DNA from: Micavibrio sp. UBA6147
Lineage (GTDB): Bacteria; Pseudomonadota; Alphaproteobacteria; Micavibrionales; UBA1664
Length of the DNA stretch: 64,000 bases
NCBI GenBank assembly: GCA_002423185.1
Contig: DIUX01000006.1
Coordinates: forward strand, 186,235-250,234
Direction of reading: 5' to 3'
Positions 19,253 through 28,775 of this stretch are shown piece by piece. The notes beneath the pieces were generated by a model. It ran no database searches and had not been told where the DNA came from. It was given only the letters and a program-made list of their open reading frames with translations. The first letter of the stretch is position 1. Each line of letters opens with the position of its first letter. A program made the translations under genes and the position numbers.

Positions 19253-19876
19253 ATGGGACGTTCACCAACCAATACGCGGGAAAAACTCATCGAAACCGCG
19301 ATTGATTTGATCTGGCAGAGCAGCTACGGCTCCGTCAGCGTGGACGAGATATGCAAGGTCGCCGACGTGAAGAAGGGGAGCTTTTATCACTATTTCCCGT
19401 CTAAGGTCGACCTCGCCGTTGCCGCGATGGATCAACATTTCAAAGACAAAATTCCGGCGCTTGACGCCGCCCTTTCCCCCTCCATTCCGCCTTTGCAACG
19501 GCTTGAAAACCTTGCTGATCTGGTGTGCGAGAAACAACGCGAAGCCAAGGAAAAATATGGCCATATTTGTGGCTGTGCCTTTGCTGCACTGGGGAGTGAG
19601 ATGGCCGGACTCGAAGAGGCCATTCGTGCAAAAACCGATGAAATCTTCGCCTGTCACCGCAAATATGTTCAAACAACCTTGCGCGATTTGATCGCGGAAG
19701 GCTTGCTCGCCGCCGACACCGATGTCGCGGCCAAGGCCGATGAGATCGAAACCCTTATTTTGGGGAGCATGATGATGGCGCGCATACAAAACAGCATGAC
19801 CCCCCTGACCCGCGACTTGAAATCCGGCATATTCCGGATCATCGGCGTCGCGGAAAAAACAACCGCCGCCGAATAA
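19253..19876 (+). CDS. TetR/AcrR family transcriptional regulator
   Basis: 207 residues from MGRSPTNTREK, preceded by AAGGAG; a 13-codon longer start at 19214 is possible. An N-terminal helix-turn-helix (~28-50: SVDEICKVADVKKGSFYHYF) has the canonical K-G-S-F-Y-H-Y-F recognition helix. The C-terminal ligand domain has the CGCAFAALGSE pattern of the AcrR/YxaF-like group. It lies immediately upstream of an RND efflux operon in the same direction and under a palindromic operator, so it most likely represses itself and the pump, released by a pump substrate. The specific ligand cannot be read from sequence. Confidence 0.93.
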   Translation: MGRSPTNTREKLIETAIDLIWQSSYGSVSVDEICKVADVKKGSFYHYFPSKVDLAVAAMDQHFKDKIPALDAALSPSIPPLQRLENLADLVCEKQREAKEKYGHICGCAFAALGSEMAGLEEAIRAKTDEIFACHRKYVQTTLRDLIAEGLLAADTDVAAKADEIETLILGSMMMARIQNSMTPLTRDLKSGIFRIIGVAEKTTAAE

Positions 19877-19900
19877 TCAATACACGTCAAAAAGCTTACA

Positions 19901-19955
19901 GCCCCCATGCAGGGGGCAGGCAGAGGAACGAAAAAAGACTAAACCAACCAGTCAA
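19901..19955 (+). promoter_or_regulatory. Hairpin and possible second TetR half-site upstream of the RND operon
   Basis: Between the tetR stop and the adaptor gene (19877-20110) lie a GC hairpin GCCCCC-ATGCA-GGGGGC (19901-19917, no U-tract) and GACT-N9-AGTCAA (19937-19955), which shares the AGTCAA half-site of the palindrome at 19159-19180 but with wider spacing. Tentative; I could not place a convincing -35/-10 pair. Confidence 0.3.
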
Positions 19956-20110
19956 CTATTGTGCAAGAGCAAAAAAGATGCTACAGCACCATAATGGCAC
20001 AAAAAACTGTGACAAACGACATAAACACAAAGACAAACAAACATACACTAGGCAAACACACACTAGGCAGCGCAACCGAACAAAAGACAGCAAGACAAGA
20101 GGATCACACC

Positions 20111-21508
20111 ATGCCCAGCCCTTCGAAAACCAAAATATTTCTTGCCTCGACCGCCCTTGTCCTGACGTTGGTCGGCGCAGGTGCCGGATATAAAGCCATC
20201 AACGGTGAGAGCATGACGAACGCCGCCATCGCGAGCGACAGCGCCCCTCAACAAGCGCCACAAGCCATGCCCGTCACCGCCATCACCGTCAAGGCTGAGC
20301 CGCTGCGCATCGCGCGGCAATATTCGGGCCGCCTCGAAGCCGTCGATTATGTCGATATTCGCCCGCAAGTCAGTGGCACCATCACCGAAATACGCTTCGA
20401 AGACGGACAATTTGTAAAACAAGGCGATGTTTTGTTGGTGATTGACCCGCGCCCTTACCAAGCCCTCGTCAACCAATCAAAAGCCGAAGTCGCCGCCGCG
20501 AAGAACCAGCTTGAGCTCAGCGAAAAAGAATTCAAACGCGCCGAAGACCTCATCAAAACCAACGCGATTTCCCAGCGCACCTATGACGAACGCTCCAGCG
20601 CCTATCAATCCGCCGATGCCGCCTTGCAGGCCGCAAAAGCACGGCTTGACCAAGCACAGATCAACCTTGACCACGCCTATGTCACCGCCCCGATTTCAGG
20701 CCGCGTCAGCCGCGCCGAACTCACTCGCGGCAACCTTGTCGAGGCCGGCGCCAACGCCCCCGTCCTCACCAGCATCGTATCAAATGACGGGATTTACGCC
20801 GATTTCGAGATGGACGAGCAAAGCTATCTCGGCTATTTCCGCACCATCGCGCCCTTGGCGAAAGCCGTAGAGCCCAAGCAGGACACCCTATCCATCAGTG
20901 CCGAAAACGACACAGCTACAGACAATACCACAGATAACGCCATCGAACCCGCAACCAATGGCAATAGCGATGAGGCTGGCTCAGAAGTCTCGGCAAGCCA
21001 GCCCGCCATGGCTGGCGCGATGGGTGCGAAGGCAAACGTTGCAACAAGCACCACCTCTAGCGCCACCTCCAGCGCCACTGCCGCCCCCGCCATTCCCGTG
21101 CATTTAAGCCTACGCAATGACGACACGGTGTATAGCGGCGTGATCCACAGTTTTGACAACCGCATCAACACCGCCACCGGCACCATCCGCGCCCGCGCGT
21201 TTTTCGACAATACCAACCAAGTTTTACTCCCCGGCATGTTCGCGAGTGTGAGCCTTGAAAGCCCCAGCGCCGATCAACGCATCACCGTCCCCGAGCGCGC
21301 CATCGGCACCGACCAAGACCGCAAATTTGTCTATGTCGTGGACGAAAACAACACCGTTGCATACCGCGAAATTCGCCTTGGCGACAAAACGGGCAGCAAG
21401 CGGATCGTTGAATCGGGCTTGAATGAAGGCGATGTCGTCATCACCGAAGGCATCATCCGCCTTCGCCCCGGTATGCCCGTCACACCGACCATCACGGATG
21501 CTGAATAA
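20111..21508 (+). CDS. RND efflux pump periplasmic adaptor (AcrA/MexA family)
   Basis: 465 residues from MPSPSKTKIF, preceded by AAGAGGA; the frame open to 19961 is rejected. N-terminal membrane anchor (~8-30), biotinyl-lipoyl half-motif VDIRPQVSGTITEIRFEDGQFVK split around the alpha-hairpin (~118-185), second half VTAPISGRVSRAELTRGNLV, then beta-barrel and membrane-proximal domains (VPERAIGTDQDRKFVYVVD). It bridges the inner-membrane pump and the outer-membrane channel. A ~75-residue Ser/Thr/Ala/Asp-rich low-complexity insertion (~253-327) interrupts the beta-barrel domain and is absent from typical AcrA. First gene of adaptor-pump-channel operon. Confidence 0.93.
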   Translation: MPSPSKTKIFLASTALVLTLVGAGAGYKAINGESMTNAAIASDSAPQQAPQAMPVTAITVKAEPLRIARQYSGRLEAVDYVDIRPQVSGTITEIRFEDGQFVKQGDVLLVIDPRPYQALVNQSKAEVAAAKNQLELSEKEFKRAEDLIKTNAISQRTYDERSSAYQSADAALQAAKARLDQAQINLDHAYVTAPISGRVSRAELTRGNLVEAGANAPVLTSIVSNDGIYADFEMDEQSYLGYFRTIAPLAKAVEPKQDTLSISAENDTATDNTTDNAIEPATNGNSDEAGSEVSASQPAMAGAMGAKANVATSTTSSATSSATAAPAIPVHLSLRNDDTVYSGVIHSFDNRINTATGTIRARAFFDNTNQVLLPGMFASVSLESPSADQRITVPERAIGTDQDRKFVYVVDENNTVAYREIRLGDKTGSKRIVESGLNEGDVVITEGIIRLRPGMPVTPTITDAE

Positions 21509-21642
21509 CCCACAACACGCTATTTTGATGATGAAAAATGGATAAAATGCCCATTTCATCGTCAAAATCGGCTAAAAACCCTCATAAAGACCACAATATA
21601 CAAAAAAAGATACATAAAAACACTGGCAAGGACAAAATCGCT

Positions 21643-24600
21643 ATGCATTTCTCTCGTTTTTTTATTGATCGGCCTATTTTTGCCGCTGTTTTGTCCATTT
21701 TGATCTTCATGATCGGTATGATCTCGATGTTCCGCTTGCCGATTTCGGAATATCCCGAAGTTGCGCCGCCCTCAATTGTCGTCAGCGCTCAATTCCCCGG
21801 CGCCAACCCCGCCGTGATTGCCGAAACGGTGGCAACCCCTCTGGAGGAACAGATCAACGGCGTTGAGAATATGCTGTATATGAATTCGCTCGCCTCCGCC
21901 GACGGAGCGCTCAGCCTCACCATCACCTTTGCTATTGGCACCGACCCCGACCTTGCCCAGCAATTGGTGCAAAACCGCGTGTCGCAAGCCTTACCCCGCC
22001 TTCCCGACATCACGCGCCAATTGGGTGTGACGGTGATCAAGAGCTCACCCGACCTCACCATGGTTGTTCACTTGCTCTCGCCCAGCGAGCGCTATGACAT
22101 GCTGTATCTTCGCAACTACGCCAATTTGAACGTCAAGGACAGGCTGGCCAAAATCAGGGGCGTGGGACAGGTGCGCTTGTTCGGGTCGGGCGATTACGCC
22201 ATGCGTGTATGGCTCAACCCTGAACGCATCGCCGAACGCGGCATGACCGCCGGTGAAGTCGTTGAGGCCATCCGCGCCCAAAACACCCAAGTCGCCGCCG
22301 GCGTCATTGGCGGCCCCCCATACACCGACACCGCCGTCACGCAAATGCCGATCAACGTGCAAGGCCGCTTGCTCAACGAAAAAGAATTTGAAGACATCAT
22401 CGTCAAGCGCGACGCCAATGGCGTTGTCACACGCCTTTCGGACGTGGCGCGGCTGGAACTCGGGGCGCAAAACTATTCCCTGCGCTCTATGCTCGACAAC
22501 AAGCAAGCCGTGGCGATTCCGATTTTCGCCTCCCCCGGTGCCAACGCGCTGCAAATATCTTCCGGCGTGCGTGCCGCGATGGAAGAGCTTAAAAAAGACT
22601 TCCCCGAAGGCATTGATTATTCCATCGTCTATGACCCCACCGTGTTCGTGCGCGGGTCGATTGAATCGGTCATCATGACCTTGCTGGAGGCCGTCGCCCT
22701 TGTCGTGATTGTGATTATCGCGTTTTTGCAGACATGGCGTGCCTCGATCATCCCGCTCATCGCCGTGCCGATTTCTATTATCGGGACATTCGCGTTCATG
22801 TATGCGTTTGGATTTTCGATCAATATTTTGTCCTTGTTCGGCCTTATCCTTGCGGTCGGAATTGTCGTGGACGATGCCATCGTGGTGGTTGAAAACGTCG
22901 AACGTAACATTGAGGCAGGCAAGAGTCCCTATGACGCCAGCGTCCAAGCGATGAAGGAAGTCACAGGCCCGATTGTCGCGACCTTGCTGGTGTTGATCGG
23001 GGTGTTCGTGCCGATTGCGTTTATCAGCGGTTTGACCGGCCAGTTTTACCAACAATTCGCCCTGACCATCGCCATTGCGACCTTCATTTCGACCATTGTG
23101 TCCTTGACCCTCAGCCCCGCCTTGTCGGCGATCCTGCTCAAGCCCCACGGCGCCAAAAAAGACCGTTTGACCCGCGTGATCGACCTTTTTCTCGGGTGGT
23201 TTTTCCGCCTGTTCAACAAGGGATTCACGAAGAGCCAAAACGGCTATGCCAAGGGCGTTGGCGTGTTTGTCGGGCGTAAATTCATCATGATGACGATTTA
23301 CGCCGCGTTGATCGCACTCACGGTCTACAGCTTCCGCCTCGTCCCCCCGGGGTTTGTTCCGGCGCAGGACAAGCAATATTTGATCGGCTTCGCACAATTG
23401 CCGTCCGGCGCAACGCTTGAACGCACCGAAGATGTCATCCGCCGCATGGGCGAGATTGCCCTCAAGGAAGACGGCGTCCAAAGCGCAGTACAATTCCCTG
23501 GCTTGTCGATTAACGGCTTCATGAATTCATCCAGCGCCGGTGTTGTGTTTATCACGCTGGACGATTTTGACCAACGCAAAGACCCAAGCCTTGGCGGTTT
23601 CGCGATTGCCCAAAGCCTACAACAAAAATTCGGTGCGATTGACGATGCCTATATCGCCATTTTCCCGCCGCCGCCAGTGATGGGGTTGGGCAGCCTCGGC
23701 GGCTTCAAGCTTCAGATCCAAGACCGCACAAACCTTGGTTTCGGCGCATTGGACAACGTGGTGAAGGAAGTCACGGGCAAGGCCTATGCCGACCCTGCGC
23801 TCACCGCCGTGTTCTCCAGCTATAACATCAACGTGCCGCAATTAAAGGCCGATGTTGACCGCACCAAGGCGCTTCAGCTCGGCGTGCCGGTGGAGGATGT
23901 TTTCCGCACCATGCAGGTCTATCTCGGCTCGATGTATATTAACGACTTTAACCAATTCGGCCGCACCTATCAGGTCGTTGCCCAAGCGGATAAAGAGTTT
24001 CGCGACAGCCCGTCCGATATTGGCGCCCTCAAGGCGCGCAATATGAGCGGTGAGATGGTGCCGCTCGGCTCCGTCGTCAATGTCACCGAAACCTACGGCC
24101 CCGAAACCGCCACACGGTATAACGCGTTTCGTTCCGCCGATTTGAACGGCAACGCCGCCGCCGGATATTCATCCGGTCAGGCACAGGCCGCGATTACCAA
24201 AATCCTCACCGAAACCTTGCCATCCGGCATGGGGTTTGAGTGGACGGAATTGACCTACCAACAAATTCTGGCGGGCAACACGGCAGTTTATATCTTCCCG
24301 CTTTGCTTGCTCCTCGTGTTTTTGGTGCTGGCGGCGCAGTATGAGAGCCTCACCCTGCCTTTGGCGGTGATTCTGATCGTGCCGATGAGTATTCTGTCCG
24401 CCATTGCGGGGGTTTATTTCTGGGGCGGGGATAACAACATCTTCACGCAGATCAGCCTCTTCGTGCTCGCCGGACTTGCCTGCAAAAACGCGATTTTGAT
24501 TGTCGAATTTGCGCGGGAACTGGAACACCAAGGCCGCAATGTTGTGCAAGCGGCGGTGGAGGCTTCACGCCTGCGGCTGCGCCCGATTTTGATGACGTCT

Positions 24601-24822
24601 TTCGCGTTCATCATGGGGGTTGTGCCGTTGGCAACCAGCACAGGCGGCGGCGCGGAAATGCGCCAAGCCATTGGTGTTGCGGTGTTTTCAGGAATGCTCG
24701 GCGTGACGTTCTTCGGTTTGATTTTCACCCCTGTGTTCTATGTCATGCTGCGCAAGATGGAAATCGCCATCACAGGCCGCAAAGACCCGAAAATCGACCA
24801 CAGCCACGCCGAAGACCACTAA
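21643..24822 (+). CDS. RND efflux transporter, AcrB/MexB (HAE1) family
   Basis: 1059 residues from MHFSRFFIDRPIFA, the conserved start of AcrB-type pumps, preceded by AAGGAC; an extra 35 codons upstream are rejected. Twelve transmembrane helices and two large periplasmic loops. The proton-relay Asp pair is present in GIVVDDAIVVVENV on TM4. Conserved FRLPISEYPEVAPP at the N-terminal loop, VRLFGSGDYAMRVWLNP, and PILMTSFAFIMGVVPL near the end. Exports amphiphilic drugs or lipids using proton motive force. 134 bp separate it from the adaptor gene. Confidence 0.96.
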   Translation: MHFSRFFIDRPIFAAVLSILIFMIGMISMFRLPISEYPEVAPPSIVVSAQFPGANPAVIAETVATPLEEQINGVENMLYMNSLASADGALSLTITFAIGTDPDLAQQLVQNRVSQALPRLPDITRQLGVTVIKSSPDLTMVVHLLSPSERYDMLYLRNYANLNVKDRLAKIRGVGQVRLFGSGDYAMRVWLNPERIAERGMTAGEVVEAIRAQNTQVAAGVIGGPPYTDTAVTQMPINVQGRLLNEKEFEDIIVKRDANGVVTRLSDVARLELGAQNYSLRSMLDNKQAVAIPIFASPGANALQISSGVRAAMEELKKDFPEGIDYSIVYDPTVFVRGSIESVIMTLLEAVALVVIVIIAFLQTWRASIIPLIAVPISIIGTFAFMYAFGFSINILSLFGLILAVGIVVDDAIVVVENVERNIEAGKSPYDASVQAMKEVTGPIVATLLVLIGVFVPIAFISGLTGQFYQQFALTIAIATFISTIVSLTLSPALSAILLKPHGAKKDRLTRVIDLFLGWFFRLFNKGFTKSQNGYAKGVGVFVGRKFIMMTIYAALIALTVYSFRLVPPGFVPAQDKQYLIGFAQLPSGATLERTEDVIRRMGEIALKEDGVQSAVQFPGLSINGFMNSSSAGVVFITLDDFDQRKDPSLGGFAIAQSLQQKFGAIDDAYIAIFPPPPVMGLGSLGGFKLQIQDRTNLGFGALDNVVKEVTGKAYADPALTAVFSSYNINVPQLKADVDRTKALQLGVPVEDVFRTMQVYLGSMYINDFNQFGRTYQVVAQADKEFRDSPSDIGALKARNMSGEMVPLGSVVNVTETYGPETATRYNAFRSADLNGNAAAGYSSGQAQAAITKILTETLPSGMGFEWTELTYQQILAGNTAVYIFPLCLLLVFLVLAAQYESLTLPLAVILIVPMSILSAIAGVYFWGGDNNIFTQISLFVLAGLACKNAILIVEFARELEHQGRNVVQAAVEASRLRLRPILMTSFAFIMGVVPLATSTGGGAEMRQAIGVAVFSGMLGVTFFGLIFTPVFYVMLRKMEIAITGRKDPKIDHSHAEDH

Positions 24823-24863
24823 CAACAACCGCTATCCTTTAGTTTGAAACGGAGAGTATGACC

Positions 24864-26246
24864 ATGAAACGCGCCTTCCTCAGCACCCTCATCATCGGGC
24901 AAGGTTTGTTGCTGTCCGCCTGTTTCACCACGGCGCAAGATTTGTCCGGCGACGCCCCCACCGCGCCGCAGGCATGGAGCGCCTATCAAAGCGATACAGT
25001 CGATGTGCTGGACGCCCAAGGCGGCGCGGAATCCCTCAAAGGATGGTGGAAACGCTTTGACGACCCGACCCTTGACGCGCTCATCGAGATGGCCTTGGCG
25101 GGCAACCCCGACCGCAAAATCGCGCAAGCCCGCATCGCCGAGGCACGCGGAATCGCCCGAACCGCCACGGGCGGATTATTTCCGCAAGTCGGATTATCGG
25201 GGCAAAAAGGGCGCAGTGACAGCGGCTCCGGCGCGGCGGATAATTTCTATGATGCCGGTTTTGACGCCTCGTTCGAGCTTGACTTGTTTGGCGGCAACCG
25301 CGCCGCATCCCGCGCCGCCGATGCCGGCACACAGGCCGCCGAAGCCAATTACGACCATGCCTCGCTCAGCCTCATCGCCGAAGTCGGGCGCAGCTATATC
25401 GAATATCGCAGCGCCGAAAAACAAACCCGCATCGCCCTCAAAAACCTTGAGATTCAAGACCGCACTCTTGGCTTGATCCGCAATCAACGCACATCCGGTG
25501 AGGCGACACAGCTTGACACCGAACGCGCCGAAAATCTTGTCAACACCACGCGCTCCTCTATTCCGGAATATCAGCGTCAGGGCGACCAAGCCCGTCTGCG
25601 CCTCGCCGTTTTGACCGGCAATATGCCGGACGGTGTTGTCGCCTTACTTGAAACGCAGGCCGACATCCCAGGGGCCGATTTACGCCCCGTATTAATGGCA
25701 CCCGCCAGCGTGATCGCCCAGCGCCCCGACATCCGCGCCGCCGCCGCCATGCTCGCCGCCAGCACCGATAACGTCACCGCCGCCAATGCCGAGATTTTCC
25801 CGAGTGTGAACGTAAGCGGCCTGTACGGAATCGCCAACAGCGCCCTGATCAACACCGCGAGTGTGTGGAGCATCGCCATCGGCGCAGCGGTCAACTTGAT
25901 TGATTTCGGGCGTATCCGAGGCCGCATCGACACCGCCGAAGCCCGCCAGATTCAGAGCTTTGAAACCTATCGCAAAACAATCCTTGAGGCCGTGTCGGAG
26001 GTCGAAGGCGCCCTCGCCGACTACGCCCGCATCAACGAAAGCCGCCAATCCTTGGTCAAGGCATCCGGCAATGCCCAGCGTGCCTTGAATTTGTCGCGGC
26101 AATTATTTGACGAAGGCGAAGTGTCCTTCCTTGACGTTCTGGACGCCCAGCGCACCGTCAACCAAGCCGAATCCGACCTCATCAGTGCCGAGTCCGCGCA
26201 GTCGCAGAGCCTGATCCGCCTGTATAAGGCGCTCGGCGTTTATTGA
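24864..26246 (+). CDS. Outer-membrane efflux lipoprotein, NodT/OprM family
   Basis: 460 residues from MKRAFLST; an ATG two codons earlier is too close to the GGAG at 24851. A signal peptide with lipobox LLLSAC (Cys20). Two OEP repeats with WWKRFDDPTLDALIEMAL, FELDLFGGNRAA, RPDIRAAAAML and SLFDEGEVSFLDVLDAQRT-like signatures. It forms the trimeric outer-membrane exit duct of the RND pump encoded just upstream (41-bp gap), completing a tripartite system. Confidence 0.95.
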   Translation: MKRAFLSTLIIGQGLLLSACFTTAQDLSGDAPTAPQAWSAYQSDTVDVLDAQGGAESLKGWWKRFDDPTLDALIEMALAGNPDRKIAQARIAEARGIARTATGGLFPQVGLSGQKGRSDSGSGAADNFYDAGFDASFELDLFGGNRAASRAADAGTQAAEANYDHASLSLIAEVGRSYIEYRSAEKQTRIALKNLEIQDRTLGLIRNQRTSGEATQLDTERAENLVNTTRSSIPEYQRQGDQARLRLAVLTGNMPDGVVALLETQADIPGADLRPVLMAPASVIAQRPDIRAAAAMLAASTDNVTAANAEIFPSVNVSGLYGIANSALINTASVWSIAIGAAVNLIDFGRIRGRIDTAEARQIQSFETYRKTILEAVSEVEGALADYARINESRQSLVKASGNAQRALNLSRQLFDEGEVSFLDVLDAQRTVNQAESDLISAESAQSQSLIRLYKALGVY

Positions 26247-26325
26247 TGCGGATTGAGGCTTTATACACGCCGAAAAACCCCGTATAGTGCCGTTCCTGTC
26301 AACACCACAGCCGGACACGCCGCCC

Positions 26326-27528
26326 ATGCCCCCTTCTTCTTTTGATGTTGTGATTATCGGCGCGGGGGCGGCGGGGCTTATGTGCGCCATTGAGGCGGGC
26401 AAGCGCGGGCGGCGCGTCGCCGTGATCGACCATTCCAAGAAAACAGCCGAAAAAATCCGCATCTCCGGCGGCGGGCGGTGCAATTTCACCAATATTCACA
26501 CCGCGCCAGAGTGTTTCCTGTCGCAAAATCCGCATTTTTGCAAATCAGCGCTCAGCCGCTATACCCCGCAAGATTTCATCGCCCTGATCCGTAAGCATAA
26601 AATCGCCTATCACGAGAAAAAACTAGGCCAGCTTTTTTGCGATGACTCGGCACAGCAAATCATCGACATGTTATTGCATGAATGCCGCGCCGCGGGGGTC
26701 GTCATCCACATGGACACCAGCGTTACGCGCGTGGATCATCACACCAAGAACGGCGGCACAGGCGGCCTCTACCGCCTTGAAACCTCTCGCGGGCTCTACG
26801 AAGCCGAAGCGCTCGTCATCGCCACGGGCGGGCTGTCTATCCCCAAAATCGGCGCGACGAAATTCGGCTACGACATTGCGCGACAATTCGGATTGCGGAT
26901 TGTGCCGACACGGGCGGGGCTTGTGCCGCTCACCTTCAGTGACGATATTTTGGCGCGGTGTAAGGATCTCAGCGGCGTATCGGTTGAGGCCTCCGTCCGC
27001 TTTCAAAAAACACGCTTTGCCGAGGGGATGTTGTTCACCCATCGCGGCCTCAGCGGCCCCTCCATCCTCCAGATTTCCTCCTATTGGCGTGAGGGCGCCG
27101 AGATTTCCGTCAACCTAGCGGACGGGGTGGACGCGCTCGCCGTCCTCAAAGACCGCCAAAAATCCACTCCCGCGCAGGATATTCTGACCATAGTGTCCGA
27201 TATTATCCCGCGCCGCTTGGCGGTGATGGTGCTTGAAAGCCTCACCATTCACGGCAAGATTGCCGAGCTGTCCACCAAATCCATCGAGCGCGTTGCCGCC
27301 GCCATCAACGACTGGGCGGTCAAACCCGCCGGCACCGAAGGCTACCGCACCGCCGAAGTCACCATCGGCGGCGTCGACACGGCGGATTTATCCTCCCAAA
27401 CCATGGAATCTAAAACCCAAAAAAACCTCTACTTCATCGGCGAAGTCGTCGACGTCACCGGCCACCTAGGCGGCTTCAACTTCCAATGGGCTTGGGCGTC
27501 GGGATATGCGGCGGGGCAGGTTGTGTGA
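26326..27528 (+). CDS. NAD(P)/FAD-dependent oxidoreductase, HI0933/BaiN (YhiN) family
   Basis: 400 residues from MPPSSFDVVIIGAGAAG; a GTG 13 codons upstream is possible but leaves no better ribosome site. FAD dinucleotide-binding GAGAAGLMCAIEAG at the N-terminus, the family signature SGGGRCNFTN (~46-55), LVIATGGLSIPKIGATKFGYDIA mid-protein, FTHRGLSGPSIL, and the C-terminal GGVDTADLSSQTMESK and LYFIGEVVDVTGHLGGFNFQ motifs. Length fits the family. The physiological substrate is not known for most members. Converges with the next gene (19 bp apart). Confidence 0.93.
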   Translation: MPPSSFDVVIIGAGAAGLMCAIEAGKRGRRVAVIDHSKKTAEKIRISGGGRCNFTNIHTAPECFLSQNPHFCKSALSRYTPQDFIALIRKHKIAYHEKKLGQLFCDDSAQQIIDMLLHECRAAGVVIHMDTSVTRVDHHTKNGGTGGLYRLETSRGLYEAEALVIATGGLSIPKIGATKFGYDIARQFGLRIVPTRAGLVPLTFSDDILARCKDLSGVSVEASVRFQKTRFAEGMLFTHRGLSGPSILQISSYWREGAEISVNLADGVDALAVLKDRQKSTPAQDILTIVSDIIPRRLAVMVLESLTIHGKIAELSTKSIERVAAAINDWAVKPAGTEGYRTAEVTIGGVDTADLSSQTMESKTQKNLYFIGEVVDVTGHLGGFNFQWAWASGYAAGQVV

Positions 27529-27547
27529 GTCGATCACACTCAATGCT

Positions 27548-28633
27548 TTAGCCATCGCCTTTCTTTAAAATTAAGCTAAGGAGCGTGCTTGCTACATCGC
27601 TATCCTTTTCAGGGGGACGCTTGTTTTCGACATAGCCCATGTCACCCGTATCAAAAATCGTCGCCGTGACCTTACCAAGAACAATACGGCGCATTTCTAT
27701 ATCAGTTACGGATGCTTTTGAAAACTCTTCAAATGTTTGGAGCGCCAAGCTTTTTTGCTTATTCATAAGCTGGTTATGTTTGTTCAAGCTATAATTTTTT
27801 AAGACCCAGAACACCAGAGAAACGAGAAGTCCAAAAATAAATATTCTCATCAATGTCAGGCTGAACCAAGCCTCGCTGGACATTGATACGCCTCGTGACA
27901 TCATGTGTTCAAGATCAAGTATTCTCATCAACGCCAAGCTGAACCAAGCCTCGCTGGACATTGATACGCCTTGTGACATCATGTGCTTAAGATCAAACAT
28001 ACTCCAAACCCCAAAGCAGAAAGTAAAAACCGTCAGACACACCCCACCTACAAGCCACCGGCGAGCAGACTCATCATGTCTCTCTTCATTTTTTTGATAC
28101 AGTCCACTGTGTTTTACGATTGCATGATACGTCTTTTCATCCGTCAATTTATTTAGTTGCTCCACTGCGGCGTTCATTTCTACTCTAAGATTCATGTTCG
28201 CGAAATAAACAAAAGCCTTTTCATATTCTTCGGAACGTAGATCAAATGATTCTATCAGTCTTTTTCTTTCTGAATCATATGTAACACCGTTCCACGCTCC
28301 ATGCGAATCCCTCACTGCCTCTTCATCATAAAAATTTCTCATTTCTCTTAAAACGCTGATTATTTTTTCAAGAGAGCGCTCCATTTCGAAAAGTATTTCC
28401 ATAGGTAGCTTTACAACATTTTCCCTCTCTGCTTTAAACACTTGCTTAGCAATATCTATCACACGCTCAATAGCGCGCCGCCGCGCTTCAAATCCCTTCA
28501 GATTATTATGCTCAGACAATTTATTGGGATCGTAGAAATTCGAAATATTAAAGTCCGCAAGACTGCCTGCATGCCTCCAGATCCTTTCGTGGACCAGATA
28601 AACTGACTCAGTTAACATACCTTTATCCGACAT
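27548..28633 (-). CDS. Hypothetical two-TM membrane protein with internal 26-residue tandem duplication
   Basis: 361 residues from MSDKGMLTES (GGGAG Shine-Dalgarno); the open frame runs 140 codons further back into the helicase gene and is rejected. A soluble helical N-terminus (1-190), TM1 (~193-212), a loop holding two near-identical 26-residue units (213-238 and 239-264; core HMMSxGVSMSSEAWFSL), TM2 (~264-280), and a soluble tail with LALQTFEEFSKAS...IFDTGDMGY that resembles a segment common in other two-TM hypotheticals. Base composition is clearly more AT-rich than its neighbours, with AT-type codons, suggesting recent acquisition. No function assigned. Confidence 0.8.
   Translation of the reverse strand: MSDKGMLTESVYLVHERIWRHAGSLADFNISNFYDPNKLSEHNNLKGFEARRRAIERVIDIAKQVFKAERENVVKLPMEILFEMERSLEKIISVLREMRNFYDEEAVRDSHGAWNGVTYDSERKRLIESFDLRSEEYEKAFVYFANMNLRVEMNAAVEQLNKLTDEKTYHAIVKHSGLYQKNEERHDESARRWLVGGVCLTVFTFCFGVWSMFDLKHMMSQGVSMSSEAWFSLALMRILDLEHMMSRGVSMSSEAWFSLTLMRIFIFGLLVSLVFWVLKNYSLNKHNQLMNKQKSLALQTFEEFSKASVTDIEMRRIVLGKVTATIFDTGDMGYVENKRPPEKDSDVASTLLSLILKKGDG
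27842..27997. repeat. Two tandem 78-bp repeats inside the membrane protein gene
   Basis: Unit 1 is 27842-27919 and unit 2 is 27920-27997, period exactly 78 bp (26 codons), differing at only a few positions by eye. The repeat keeps the reading frame and lies between the two transmembrane segments. Confidence 0.95.
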
Positions 28634-28722
28634 AATTTTTCTCCCCTGCTTTCGAGTAAACGTTACGCATAAGCACGATAGCCTTTTATTTCGTTCGCAC
28701 AAATAAAAACAAATTTGAATAC

Positions 28723-28750
28723 AAAAAAGGGCGCTGAGGGGCGCCCTTTT
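28723..28750 (-). terminator. Rho-independent terminator of the DEAD-box helicase gene
   Basis: 10-bp stem AAAAGGGCGC (28725-28734) with GCGCCCTTTT (28741-28750), 6-nt loop; the A-run at 28723-28728 gives the minus-strand U-tract. It is 26 bp past the helicase stop and upstream of the AT-rich membrane protein gene, which therefore has its own promoter. Confidence 0.85.
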
Positions 28751-28775
28751 GGTATTTCTGTGCTTTTTGTTCGCC

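Noticed and set aside
22045..23493. 482-codon antisense open frame within the RND pump gene
   Set aside because: His/Asp/Arg-rich shadow of a highly conserved AcrB-family gene; no ribosome site or family.
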